NCBI RefSeq assembly: GCF_003254475.1
Contig: NZ_QFYQ01000001.1
Span: 2,790,001-2,854,000, forward strand
Reading direction: 5' to 3'
DNA: 64,000 nucleotides
Origin: Phenylobacterium soli
Lineage (GTDB): Bacteria > Pseudomonadota > Alphaproteobacteria > Caulobacterales > Caulobacteraceae
Shown: piece by piece, positions 1-8,187 of the stretch
Layout of the letters: every line of letters begins with the position of its first letter
How positions within the stretch are numbered: the stretch's first letter is position 1
Translations under genes and position numbers: made by a program
The notes under the pieces: model-generated
Database searches by the model: none
What the model was told of the DNA's origin: nothing
The model's input: the letters and a program-made list of their open reading frames with translations, nothing else

Positions 1-2
1 TG

Positions 3-773
3 CCCTACGGCGTGCAGGGCGCGGAAAAGACCTACGCCGACTTCAAGCTGACCTTCACCGATCCGGGCGGCCATTCGAGCCGGCCGACGCCGACCAACGC
101 CATCTATCGCCTTGCCAAGGCGCTGGACCGGGTGGCGGCCTATCGCTTCCCGACCCAGCAGAACGAGATCACCAAGGCGGCCCTCGCCGCGGAAGGCGCG
201 GAAGTGGGCGGGCCGATCGGCGAGGCGCTGAAGCGGTTCGCGGTCAATCCGAACGACCAGCAGGCGGTCGAGACCCTGTCGAACGACCTCGACTACAACC
301 CGACCCTGCGGACCACCTGCGTCGCCACCGAGATCGAGGGCGGCCACGCGCCCAACGCCCTGCCGCAGAAGGCGACGGCCAACATCAACTGCCGGATCTT
401 CCCCGGCACGCCCTCCGAAGAGGTGCGCAAGACCCTGCTGAAGGTGGTGGACGATCCGAGCGCGACGCTGACGCGGGCCGACGACGGCTCGATCGACAGC
501 CCCGCCTCGCCCATGCGGCCCGACGTGATGGCGGCGGTGGCCAAGGCGGTGCACGCCCGATACCCGGGCCTCGCCATCGTGCCGAGCCAGGACGCCGGCG
601 CCTCGGACAGCATGTACTTCCGCGCCAAGGGCATCCCCAGCTACGGCGTCTCGGGCCTGTTCATGGAGCAGGGCCAGTCGTTCATCCACGGGCTCAACGA
701 GAAAGCGCCGGTGGCCGGCATCGACGGCTCCCTCGCCCACTGGGACAGCCTGCTGAAGGACCTGGCGAAGTAG
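3..773 (+). CDS. M20 family metallopeptidase, C-terminal part (5' end outside window)
   Basis: The frame is open from the left edge, so the start is missing; the GTG at 12 is an internal Val codon. The visible 257 residues cover the dimerisation (lid) domain and the end of the catalytic domain of an M20/M25/M40 zinc carboxypeptidase-like protein. The lid begins with GGHSSRPTPTNAI, the usual G-H-S-S/A-x-P motif whose His contributes to the partner active site. The C-terminal segment FIHGLNEK supplies the conserved His metal ligand. The upstream catalytic metal ligands are off the window. M20 enzymes hydrolyse peptides, N-acyl amino acids or carbamoyl groups, and the substrate cannot be told from this fragment. 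It runs convergently into the GNAT gene with only three bases between the stops. Confidence 0.85.
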   Translation, partial: PYGVQGAEKTYADFKLTFTDPGGHSSRPTPTNAIYRLAKALDRVAAYRFPTQQNEITKAALAAEGAEVGGPIGEALKRFAVNPNDQQAVETLSNDLDYNPTLRTTCVATEIEGGHAPNALPQKATANINCRIFPGTPSEEVRKTLLKVVDDPSATLTRADDGSIDSPASPMRPDVMAAVAKAVHARYPGLAIVPSQDAGASDSMYFRAKGIPSYGVSGLFMEQGQSFIHGLNEKAPVAGIDGSLAHWDSLLKDLAK

Positions 774-776
774 GCG

Positions 777-1511
777 CTAGGAACGCGTCCAGTAGTGGTA
801 GCGCCAGACGGGGTTGAGGCCGGCTGAGCGGTAGAGGCTGCGGGCGGGGTTCTCCTCGGTGACCTGCAGGACCACCCGGTCGATCCCCCGCCCCTGCGCC
901 TCGCGCCCGAAGGCGGCCAGGATGCGGCCGGCCAGTCCCTGACGGCGCGCGTCCGGCGCGGTGCGCATGCCGTGCACGCCGATCCAGCCGTGGTTGAAGG
1001 TGACGACGCCGCAGGCCACGGTGCGATCGCCCTCGCGCACCGCCCCAAACAGGGCGTCGGGCGAGCGGGCGAGGTTGCGCACCCGCGCCGCGCCCTCCTC
1101 CGGATCGAAGCCCTCGCCGGTGAAGCAGGCGGCCCAGGCTTCGTCGGGGGCGGCGAGCAACTCGGCCGGCCGGTCGCTGAGCGTCGTCAGGCCGGCGGCG
1201 GATCCGGTCTTCATGATCGTCGGGGTCTCGGCGCGGTAGCCGCGGCGGATCAGCTCGTCGCGCACCGGCGCGAGGCCAGGCGTCTCGGCCAGCCGGAAGG
1301 CGGGCGGCAGGCGGATCGCCCCATAGATCTGCTCGACGTCGGCGACGGCCTCGGGATCGGCGTCGTGGACCAGAGGGGCGGCGCTCTTGGCGCGGCCGAT
1401 GGGGCCGGCGTCGAGCGGGACCAGCCAGCCCGCCATCTCGACCACCCGCTCGGGCGCGACCGCCGCCACCACCGAGCGCTCCAGGCTCTCGATCTCAGCG
1501 GCGGAAAGCAC
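777..1511 (-). CDS. GNAT family N-acetyltransferase
   Basis: A 244-residue protein whose C-terminal half (about 150-240) is a GNAT fold. Motif A with the acetyl-CoA pyrophosphate loop reads APDARRQGLAGRIL, followed by a late motif with ENPARSLYRSAGL, the usual alpha-4 segment. The N-terminal half is a second, weaker GNAT-like region, as in the FR47-like two-lobe acetyltransferases. Substrate unknown. The GTG start directly abuts the smpB stop (TAGGTG), so it is probably the last gene of a dapA-smpB-GNAT operon and translated by coupling. The fold call is firm; the function is not. Confidence 0.8.
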   Translation of the reverse strand: MLSAAEIESLERSVVAAVAPERVVEMAGWLVPLDAGPIGRAKSAAPLVHDADPEAVADVEQIYGAIRLPPAFRLAETPGLAPVRDELIRRGYRAETPTIMKTGSAAGLTTLSDRPAELLAAPDEAWAACFTGEGFDPEEGAARVRNLARSPDALFGAVREGDRTVACGVVTFNHGWIGVHGMRTAPDARRQGLAGRILAAFGREAQGRGIDRVVLQVTEENPARSLYRSAGLNPVWRYHYWTRS

Positions 1512-1970
1512 CTAGCCCTTGTCCCGCAGCAGACGCGCCTTGTCCCGCTGCCAGTCGCGCTCGGCGGACGTCTCGCGCTTGTCGTGGAGCTTCTTGCCCT
1601 TCGCCAGGGCGACCTCGAGCTTGGCGATGCCGCGGTCGTTCCAATAGAGCTTGGTCGGGATGATGGTGCGGCCTTCGCGGCGCACCGCCCCGATCAGCTT
1701 GTCGATCTCGCGCCGCTTGAGCAGCAGCTTCCGGTGGCGGCGCGGCTCGTGGTTGAAGTAGGGCCCGGCCTGGGCGTAGGGCGGGATGTCGGCGTTGACG
1801 AGCATGATCTCGTCGCCCTCCACCGCCGCATAGCTCTCGGCGATGTTGGCCTTGCCGTTGCGCAGCGACTTCACCTCCGAGCCGGTGAGCATCAGCCCGG
1901 CCTCGAAGGTGTCCTCGAGAAAGTAGTCGAACCGCGCGCGGCGGTTCTCGGCGATCAGCTTGCCGGCCAT
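1512..1970 (-). CDS. smpB: SsrA-binding protein SmpB
   Basis: 152 residues, the normal SmpB length. It binds tmRNA and delivers it to ribosomes stalled on broken mRNA (trans-translation). The N-terminus carries [17 protein letters not shown] and [10 protein letters not shown], the conserved start of the oligonucleotide-binding beta barrel. The C-terminus is basic ([15 protein letters not shown]), as in the SmpB tail that enters the decoding site. ATG start lies one base after the dapA stop. The dapA-smpB order occurs in related alphaproteobacteria. No tmRNA gene was recognised in this window. Confidence 0.97.
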   Translation of the reverse strand: MAGKLIAENRRARFDYFLEDTFEAGLMLTGSEVKSLRNGKANIAESYAAVEGDEIMLVNADIPPYAQAGPYFNHEPRRHRKLLLKRREIDKLIGAVRREGRTIIPTKLYWNDRGIAKLEVALAKGKKLHDKRETSAERDWQRDKARLLRDKG

Positions 1971-1971
1971 C

Positions 1972-2856
1972 TCAGAGCAGCCCGATCTCCCGCATGGCGG
2001 CGGTGACCTCGGCGCGGGAAGCTTCCGAGCAGGGCACGATCGGCAGGCGGGCGTCCTCGGCGCAGAGGCCGAGGGCGGAAAGCGCGAACTTGGTGGGCGA
2101 CGGCGAGGCGTCGGTGAACAGGGCCCGGTGCAGGCGCACGAGCTGGTCCTGGTGGTAGAGGGCCGTGGCCCAGTCGCCCGACAGGGCGGCGTTGTAGAAG
2201 GCCGAGCACTGCTCGGGGGCGACGTTGGCGGTGACCGAGATGCATCCGTGGCCGCCGTGGGCCATGTAGCCGAGGCCCGTGCCGTCGTCGCCCGACAGCA
2301 TCACCCAGTCCTCGCCGCACATCAGCCGCTGGAAGCTGGCCCGCATCAGGTCGCCGGTGGCGTCCTTGACCCCGATCATGTTGGGCAGCTTGGACAGCCG
2401 CGCGAGGGTGTCGTTGGAGATGTCGACGCTGGTGCGACCGGGCACGTTGTAGATCAGCACCGGCAGCTGCACCGCGTCGTTGATGGCGCGGTAGTGGGCG
2501 TAGAGCCCCTCCTGGCTCGGACGGTTGTAGTAGGGCGTGACCACCAGGGCCGCGTCGGCGCCGATCGCCTTGGCGTGGCGGACGAGCTCGATAGCCTCCT
2601 CGGTGGAGTTGGAGCCGGCGCCGGCGACCACGGGCACGCGGCCGGCGGCGGTCTTGACGCACAGCTCGACCACCCGGCGGTGCTCGTCGTGGCTCAGGGT
2701 GGCGGTCTCGCCGGTGGTGCCGACCGGCACCAGGCCATGCACGCCGCCGGCGATCTGACGCTCGACGAGCCTAATGAAGGCCTCTTCGTCGACGTCGCCG
2801 TCGCGGAAGGGCGTGACGAGCGCCGGAAAGACGCCTCGGAAGAGAGGTTCGGACAT
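1972..2856 (-). CDS. dapA: 4-hydroxy-tetrahydrodipicolinate synthase DapA
   Basis: 294 residues. It condenses pyruvate with aspartate semialdehyde in the diaminopimelate/lysine pathway that feeds peptidoglycan. The TIM-barrel signatures are present: [10 protein letters not shown] near residue 45, [14 protein letters not shown] with the catalytic Tyr, YNVPGRT, and the Schiff-base Lys in [12 protein letters not shown] three codons upstream is in frame, but the ATG giving MSEPLFRG fits family N-termini better. First gene of the dapA-smpB-GNAT operon, divergent from the lytic transglycosylase. Cell-wall precursor synthesis next to wall turnover is suggestive but may be chance. Confidence 0.97.
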   Translation of the reverse strand: MSEPLFRGVFPALVTPFRDGDVDEEAFIRLVERQIAGGVHGLVPVGTTGETATLSHDEHRRVVELCVKTAAGRVPVVAGAGSNSTEEAIELVRHAKAIGADAALVVTPYYNRPSQEGLYAHYRAINDAVQLPVLIYNVPGRTSVDISNDTLARLSKLPNMIGVKDATGDLMRASFQRLMCGEDWVMLSGDDGTGLGYMAHGGHGCISVTANVAPEQCSAFYNAALSGDWATALYHQDQLVRLHRALFTDASPSPTKFALSALGLCAEDARLPIVPCSEASRAEVTAAMREIGLL

Positions 2857-2988
2857 TTTACGCAAATTGCCGTGAAGGGGCCGCTTGTTAAGCGAAATTC
2901 AGATTTGGCGCGACAATATGGGGGAGTGGGCCAAGCCCGCAATGTCCGTATCTTCCCATTGAGGGGCTTCAGTCCGTTGGGGGACTCC

Positions 2989-5094
2989 GTGATCAACGCC
3001 AAGGCTCGCAAGGCTCTCCTGGTCGCCGGCAGCGTGCTCGTCGCCGGCACGGTGGCGCAGGCGCAACCGGTGGATCCAATTGGGGATCTCCTGCAGAGCG
3101 CGCCGCAGGAGGCGCCGGTGCAGGCGGCCGCGGTGGTGCACGCCGGCGCCGGCACCCTCAGCGTCAACGACGTGACCCTGCTGCGCAGGGCGATCGATTC
3201 CGCCCGCCGCGGGGACGTGAACGGCGCCCGCGCCGCGCGCGACGGCCTTTCCGATTCGCTGGCCCGGAAGGTCGCGAGCTGGGCGCTGGCCGACTACGAC
3301 GGCGAATCGATCGGTTTCTTCGAGGTCGACCAGGCGCGGCGCGAACTCGCCGAATGGCCGCGCGCCGCCCGCCGCCAGGTGGCCGCCGAGCGCCTGCTGG
3401 AAAGCTCCGGCAAGTCGCCGGCCCAGATCGTCGAATGGTTCGGCGGCGCCGACCCGCAGACCGCCCAGGGCGCCCTCGCCCTCGCCTCGGCCTACAAGAT
3501 GCTCGGCCGCCAGGCCGAGGCTGCCGCGCTGGTGCGCAACTGGTGGCGCAACAAGAGCTTCGATGCGGACACCCAGCGCAACATGCTGGGCCGCTTCTCC
3601 GACGTGCTGACGCCGGAGGACCATGTCCGCCGGGCCGACATCCTGCTCTACGCCCCGCAGAGCCAGGCGGCGCGGGACATGATCGCCCTGCTGCCGGCCG
3701 ACTGGCAGGCGGCGGCGGCGGCCCGTATCGCCCTGCGCGCCAACGCCGAGAACGGCCAGGAGCTGGCCGCCGCCCTCCCCGCCTCGGTCGCCAATTCGCC
3801 CGGCGTCGCCTTCGAGCGCGCCGCCTATCTGCGCCGCCACAACCTCGACAGCCTGGCCCAGGCCCTGGTGAAGGACTTCCCGCGCGACGTCTCGACCCCC
3901 GAGGCCGCCAAGGCGATCTGGGACGAGCGCCGCCAGCTGGTGCTGACGGCCATGAAGGCCGGCGACTTTCGCGCCGCCTACGAGGCCGCCGATTCCGGCC
4001 TGAGCGACGGCACCCAGGCCGCCGAGGCCGAGTTCGTCGCCGGCTGGATCGCCCTGACCAAGCTGCACGAGCCGGAAGCGGCGGCGAAGCACTTCGCCAC
4101 CATCGACCGGGTCGGGGTGACGCCGATCACCCGCGCCCGCGCCCTCTACTGGCAGGGCCGCGCCGCCGAGGCGCGCCGCGACCGCAAGAGCGCCGACCAG
4201 TTCTACGAGGCCGCCGCGGTCCACAAGACCGCCTTCTACGGCCAGCTCGCCGCCGAGAAGCTCGGCCAGCGGCTGACGCTGTCCACCGATCCCGAGATCA
4301 CCCCCGCCGACCGGGCGCGCTTCGAGAGCCGCGGCGCGGTGCAGGCCACGCGCCTGCTCTACGACCTCGGCTACCGCGACCTCTACCGGACGTTCGTGCT
4401 GAATCTCGACGACATCCTGCCCTCCACCCAGGAGGAGGCGCTGCTCGTCGACCTGGCCCGCGGCTACGGCGACCAGGAGCTGAGCATGAAGGCGGCGCGC
4501 GGCGCGGCCCAGCGCGGCTTCATCCTGCCGCAGCGGGCCTATCCCTACCTGACGCCGCCGGAAGCGCCGGGCGCGGCCGAGCCGGCCTTCGTCCTGGCCA
4601 TCACCCGCCAGGAGAGCGACTTCGATCCGCGCACCCGCTCGGGCGTCGGCGCGCGGGGGATGATGCAGCTGATGCCGGCCACCGCGGCGATCGTCGCCAA
4701 GAAGATTGGCGTCTCCTACTCGTCCTCGATGCTGGACGACCCGGACTACAACATGCGGCTGGGCTCGAGTTTCCTCGGCCAGCTCGTGGACCGCTTCTCG
4801 GGCAGCTACGTCATGGCCGCGGCCGGGTACAACGCCGGGCCCGGGCGTCCGGCCCAGTGGGTGAGCTGGTGCGGCGACCCGCGCGGCGGCTCGACCGATC
4901 CGGTGGACTTCATCGAGTGCATCCCGTTCTCCGAGACGCGGAACTATGTGATGCGGGTGATGGAGAACACCCAGGTCTATCGCGCCAAGATGAACGGCGG
5001 CTCGGCCCCGGTGACGCTGATGAGCGACCTCAAGCGCGGCAGCTACAACTACGCGGCCTCGAACCTCGGCAACGGCACGGTGGCGGCGAACTAG
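2989..5094 (+). CDS. soluble lytic murein transglycosylase (SLT70-like), exported
   Basis: 701 residues from a GTG with GGGGG eight bases upstream; the frame is open further upstream, but that part lies antisense to dapA. The N-terminus has KARK followed by a hydrophobic stretch and AQAQ, a signal peptide. A long alpha-helical superhelical U-domain with TPR/Sel1-like repeats fills about 60-520. The C-terminal SLT domain holds the catalytic acid Glu near residue 542 in ITRQESDFDPRTRSGVGARG, then MMQLMPATA and AAAGYNAGPG. These enzymes cleave peptidoglycan glycan strands to 1,6-anhydromuropeptides in the periplasm. Length matches E. coli Slt70 plus a slightly longer helical region. Confidence 0.93.
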   Translation: MINAKARKALLVAGSVLVAGTVAQAQPVDPIGDLLQSAPQEAPVQAAAVVHAGAGTLSVNDVTLLRRAIDSARRGDVNGARAARDGLSDSLARKVASWALADYDGESIGFFEVDQARRELAEWPRAARRQVAAERLLESSGKSPAQIVEWFGGADPQTAQGALALASAYKMLGRQAEAAALVRNWWRNKSFDADTQRNMLGRFSDVLTPEDHVRRADILLYAPQSQAARDMIALLPADWQAAAAARIALRANAENGQELAAALPASVANSPGVAFERAAYLRRHNLDSLAQALVKDFPRDVSTPEAAKAIWDERRQLVLTAMKAGDFRAAYEAADSGLSDGTQAAEAEFVAGWIALTKLHEPEAAAKHFATIDRVGVTPITRARALYWQGRAAEARRDRKSADQFYEAAAVHKTAFYGQLAAEKLGQRLTLSTDPEITPADRARFESRGAVQATRLLYDLGYRDLYRTFVLNLDDILPSTQEEALLVDLARGYGDQELSMKAARGAAQRGFILPQRAYPYLTPPEAPGAAEPAFVLAITRQESDFDPRTRSGVGARGMMQLMPATAAIVAKKIGVSYSSSMLDDPDYNMRLGSSFLGQLVDRFSGSYVMAAAGYNAGPGRPAQWVSWCGDPRGGSTDPVDFIECIPFSETRNYVMRVMENTQVYRAKMNGGSAPVTLMSDLKRGSYNYAASNLGNGTVAAN

Positions 5095-5116
5095 CCACCG
5101 GCCGGCCCAGGCCGCC

Positions 5117-5749
5117 CTAGTCGACGACCATCCCGTTCATCAGCCCGTCGAGGGTCAGGGCGATGAGTTCGTCGCGGTCGGCCCATTCGAAGTTCGGACG
5201 GGCGGCGATCAGGGCGACGACGCCGTGGCAGGCCATCCAGAGCACCTGGGCGGCGGAATCGGCGGTGCCGTTGCGCAGCCGGCCCTCGGCGGCGATCTCG
5301 CGCACCACGCCGGAGAAGACCACGTAGCACTGGGCCGCGGCCTCGGACTCGGCGTCCACCGGCCAGGTCCCGGCCGGACGCGGCACCGAATAGACGAGCT
5401 GGTAGGCGTTGGGATGGGCGATGCCCCAGCGCATGTAGGCGTCGAGCATCATCCGCGTGCGCTGGACCGCGTCGATCGGCTTGGCGGCGATCTCCCGGTT
5501 GCGCTCGAGCAGGGTGGTGAACACCCGCTCGCAGATCTCGAGCAGGATGGCGCTCTTGTCGGGGAAGTGCATGTAGAGCGCGGTGGAGGAGACCCCCACC
5601 TCGTCGGCGATCTTGCGGATCGTGGCGCCCTCGTAGCCCTCGGCCACGAAGATGCGCTCGGCCGCCTCGAGGATCTCCGCGCGCCGAAGATGGCCGTCGC
5701 CCTTGGCCTTGCGCGTCGAACGCCTCGCCGTGGTTCCTGAAGCCGTCAC
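5117..5749 (-). CDS. TetR/AcrR family transcriptional regulator
   Basis: 210 residues with a GTG start. The N-terminal helix-turn-helix (about 22-68) reads AAERIFVAEGYEGATIRKIA then VGVSSTALYMHFPDK, the standard TetR DNA-binding signature. The C-terminal domain (about 85-205), with AYMRWGIAHPNAYQLVYS, resembles the WHG-type ligand/dimerisation domain of this family. Divergent from the methyltransferase at 5929, with an inverted repeat between them that could be its operator. The ligand is unknown. Confidence 0.88.
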   Translation of the reverse strand: MTASGTTARRSTRKAKGDGHLRRAEILEAAERIFVAEGYEGATIRKIADEVGVSSTALYMHFPDKSAILLEICERVFTTLLERNREIAAKPIDAVQRTRMMLDAYMRWGIAHPNAYQLVYSVPRPAGTWPVDAESEAAAQCYVVFSGVVREIAAEGRLRNGTADSAAQVLWMACHGVVALIAARPNFEWADRDELIALTLDGLMNGMVVD

Positions 5750-5805
5750 CTGAATCTATCCAATTCCACCCCGAATTGCCGTTACCCGAACCCAAATCGG
5801 CCGAA

Positions 5806-5830
5806 GTGACAAGGTGTTACTTGGCGTCAC
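5806..5830. promoter_or_regulatory. inverted repeat, candidate TetR operator
   Basis: GTGAC and GTCAC arms are separated by 15 bases, in the divergent spacer between the tetR-type gene and the methyltransferase gene. TetR-family proteins often bind such palindromes in their own promoter region. Only the five-base arms match perfectly, so this is a weak call. Confidence 0.3.
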
Positions 5831-5928
5831 CCTTGGTCCCTTAGGGCGACGGGGCCGATCTCCGGCCCGTCCCGCCGCCGCCCGGCCGGGGCTGGACGAG
5901 GCGCGCGCGGACCCGTAAGGCCGCTCCC

Positions 5929-6840
5929 ATGACCGCCCGCGCGCCCACCGTCGCCGCCGCCCCCGCCGTGATGCGGACCAAGGGCTGGGGCGACTACGCC
6001 CTGCTGGACTCCGGCGACGGCCGCAAGCTGGAGCGCTACGGCCCTTATTCCGTCGTGCGGCCCGAGCCGCAGTGCCTGTGGTCGCCGAGGCTGCCGCAGT
6101 CGGCGTGGGACGAGGCCGACGCGGTGTTCGAGCCGGCCGACGAGGACGAGGCCGGCCGCTGGCGCTTCACCGGCAAGACGCGCGAGAGCTGGCCGCTCGC
6201 CTGGGACAAGGTGAAGTTCCACGGCCGGTTCACCAACTTCCGCCACCTCGCCTTCTTCCCCGAACAGGCGGCCAACTGGGAATGGTTGAGCGAGCGGATC
6301 CGCGGCGCGAGGACCACGGGCGGCCAGCCGCGGGTGCTCAACCTATTCGGCTATACCGGGGTGGCCAGCCTCGCCATGGCGGCGGCCGGGGCGGCGGTGA
6401 CCCACGTGGACGCCTCCAAGAAGGCGGTGGCCTGGGCGCGCGAGAACGCCGAGCTGTCGGGCCTGGCCGACCGGCCGATCCGCTGGATCACCGAGGACGC
6501 GCGCAAGTACGTCCAGCGCGAGGCGCGGCGTGGATCGAAGTACGAGGGCGTCATCCTCGACCCGCCGAAGTACGGGCGCGGCCCTGGCGGCGAGGTCTGG
6601 CGGCTGTTCGAGGACCTGCCGGAACTGGCCCGGCTCTGCGGCGAGCTGTTGTCGGACCAGGCCTCGTTCCTGGTGCTGAACGCCTATGCCGAGCGGATCA
6701 GCGGCGCGGCGCTCTCCGGCCTGCTCGCCGAGGTGCTGAAGGGGCGCGGCGGGACCATCGAATGGGGCGAGCTGGCCCTCGTCGAGGACGCCGGCGACCG
6801 GCAGATCGGCATGAGCTTCTTCGCGCGATGGGCGACGTGA
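5929..6840 (+). CDS. class I SAM-dependent methyltransferase (RlmI/RlmK-like, COG1092 type)
   Basis: 303 residues. The Rossmann methyltransferase core starts with VLNLFGYTGVASLAMAAAGA (SAM-binding motif I, about 136-155). It continues with THVDASKKAVAWARENAE and the catalytic-type motif ILDPPKYGRG near 210, typical of rRNA cytosine or guanine methyltransferases. The N-terminal PUA domain of full RlmI is not evident; instead there is a short beta-rich segment. It is followed ten bases later by a SpoU-type methyltransferase, suggesting an RNA modification pair. The exact base modified is unknown. Confidence 0.85.
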   Translation: MTARAPTVAAAPAVMRTKGWGDYALLDSGDGRKLERYGPYSVVRPEPQCLWSPRLPQSAWDEADAVFEPADEDEAGRWRFTGKTRESWPLAWDKVKFHGRFTNFRHLAFFPEQAANWEWLSERIRGARTTGGQPRVLNLFGYTGVASLAMAAAGAAVTHVDASKKAVAWARENAELSGLADRPIRWITEDARKYVQREARRGSKYEGVILDPPKYGRGPGGEVWRLFEDLPELARLCGELLSDQASFLVLNAYAERISGAALSGLLAEVLKGRGGTIEWGELALVEDAGDRQIGMSFFARWAT

Positions 6841-6850
6841 GGGGGGCCTC

Positions 6851-7636
6851 GTGAGCGGCCGCATCACCTCGCTGGCCAATCCGACGGTCAAGGCCGTCCG
6901 CGCCCTGCACCTGCGCAAGGAGCGGGACGAGACCGGCCTGTTCGTGGCCGAGGGACTGAAGAACGTCACCGAGGGCGTCGAGCAGGGCCACGCGCCGCAC
7001 ATCCTGATGTACGGCCCCGAGGCGGCCAGCCATCCGCTGCTGAAGAAGGCGGTCGAGGCGACGCGCGCCACCAGGGGCGAGGTCATCGAGGTGACCGAGG
7101 CGATCCTCGCCAAGGTGTCGCGGCGGGACAATCCGCAGGCCGTGGTCGGCGTCTTCCGCCAGACCTACCGGGGCCTCGACCAGATCGATCCGCGCACGGC
7201 GCCCTGCTGGGTGGCGCTGCACCGGGTGCGCGACCCGGGCAACCTTGGCACCATCGTGCGCACGGCCGACGCGGCCGGCTGTGGGGCGGTGATCCTGGTC
7301 GGCGAGTGCTGCGACCCGTTCTCCGTCGAGGCGGTGCGGGCGACCATGGGCTCGATCTTCGCCGTACCCCTGGTCAGGGCCAGCGAGGCCGAGTTCGCCG
7401 GCTGGCGCGCGAACTGGCCGGGTTCGGTGGTCGGCACCCTGCTCTCGGCCAGCGTCGACCATCGTTCGGCCGCCTACCAGAAGCCGGCCCTGATCCTGAT
7501 GGGCAACGAGCAGCAGGGCCTGCCGCCGGAGATGGCGGGGCTGTGCGACGTCAATGTGAAGATCCCCATGCGCGGCCGGGCCGACAGCCTGAACCTCGCC
7601 GTGGCGACCGGGATCATGATCTACGCCGCCACCTGA
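6851..7636 (+). CDS. TrmH/SpoU family RNA 2'-O-methyltransferase
   Basis: 261 residues from GTG. The N-terminal substrate-binding domain (about 1-105, NPTVKAVRALHLRKER) resembles an L30e/L7Ae-like RNA-binding fold. The SPOUT domain has motif 1 DPGNLGTIVRTADAAG, motif 2 LILMGNEQQGLP and motif 3 IPMRGRADSLNLAVATGI, which together form the trefoil knot that binds SAM. The family methylates ribose 2'-OH in tRNA or 23S rRNA. Probably co-transcribed with the preceding methyltransferase. Confidence 0.92.
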   Translation: MSGRITSLANPTVKAVRALHLRKERDETGLFVAEGLKNVTEGVEQGHAPHILMYGPEAASHPLLKKAVEATRATRGEVIEVTEAILAKVSRRDNPQAVVGVFRQTYRGLDQIDPRTAPCWVALHRVRDPGNLGTIVRTADAAGCGAVILVGECCDPFSVEAVRATMGSIFAVPLVRASEAEFAGWRANWPGSVVGTLLSASVDHRSAAYQKPALILMGNEQQGLPPEMAGLCDVNVKIPMRGRADSLNLAVATGIMIYAAT

Positions 7637-7694
7637 GGCGTCACAGAACGCGCCCCTGCCCCGTCCTAGAGCCAACCACGCAATGGAGGCTCTC

Positions 7695-8159
7695 ATGACC
7701 CAACGCATCAATCTCTACGCCGTCGGCTTCAAGGCGGTGGAGCCGCTGGCCAAGATCGCCACGCCGCCCGAGCTGGAGGCCATGGGCCTGGAGCACCGGC
7801 TACAGGAGCTGGTGAAGATCCGCGCCTCGCAGATCAACGGCTGCGCCAACTGCCTGCACATGCACACGAGCGACACCCTGAAGGAGGGCGAGCGCCCGGA
7901 GCGCATCTACCTGCTCAGCGCCTGGCGGGAATCCCACATGTTCACGCCGCGCGAGAAGGCGGCGCTGGGCTGGACGGAGGCGCTGACCCGGATCGCCGAG
8001 ACCGGCGCGCCGGACGCCGACTACGAGGCGCTGAAGGCCCACTTCAGCGACGAGGAGATCGTCGCCCTCACCCTGCTGATCGGGGTGATCAACACCTGGA
8101 ACCGCCTCGCCGTGGGCCTGCGCGTCGTGCACCCGAACGACAAGAAGCTGGCGGCTTAG
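7695..8159 (+). CDS. carboxymuconolactone decarboxylase / AhpD-like protein
   Basis: 154 residues from the ATG at 7695, chosen over an in-frame ATG four codons earlier because GGAGG lies eight bases upstream. The AhpD signature INGCANCLHMH has the CxxC pair and downstream His of the alkylhydroperoxidase proton-relay site. Related proteins reduce lipoyl/peroxiredoxin disulphides or act as unannotated small oxidoreductases. It looks like a free-standing gene; no peroxiredoxin is adjacent. Confidence 0.9.
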   Translation: MTQRINLYAVGFKAVEPLAKIATPPELEAMGLEHRLQELVKIRASQINGCANCLHMHTSDTLKEGERPERIYLLSAWRESHMFTPREKAALGWTEALTRIAETGAPDADYEALKAHFSDEEIVALTLLIGVINTWNRLAVGLRVVHPNDKKLAA

Positions 8160-8187
8160 ATCCCCCCTCACGGGGAGCATCTGGGGC

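Noticed and set aside
1960..2988. Upstream extension of the lytic transglycosylase frame
   Set aside because: Most of it is antisense to dapA; the signal peptide and GGGGG ribosome site place the start at 2989.
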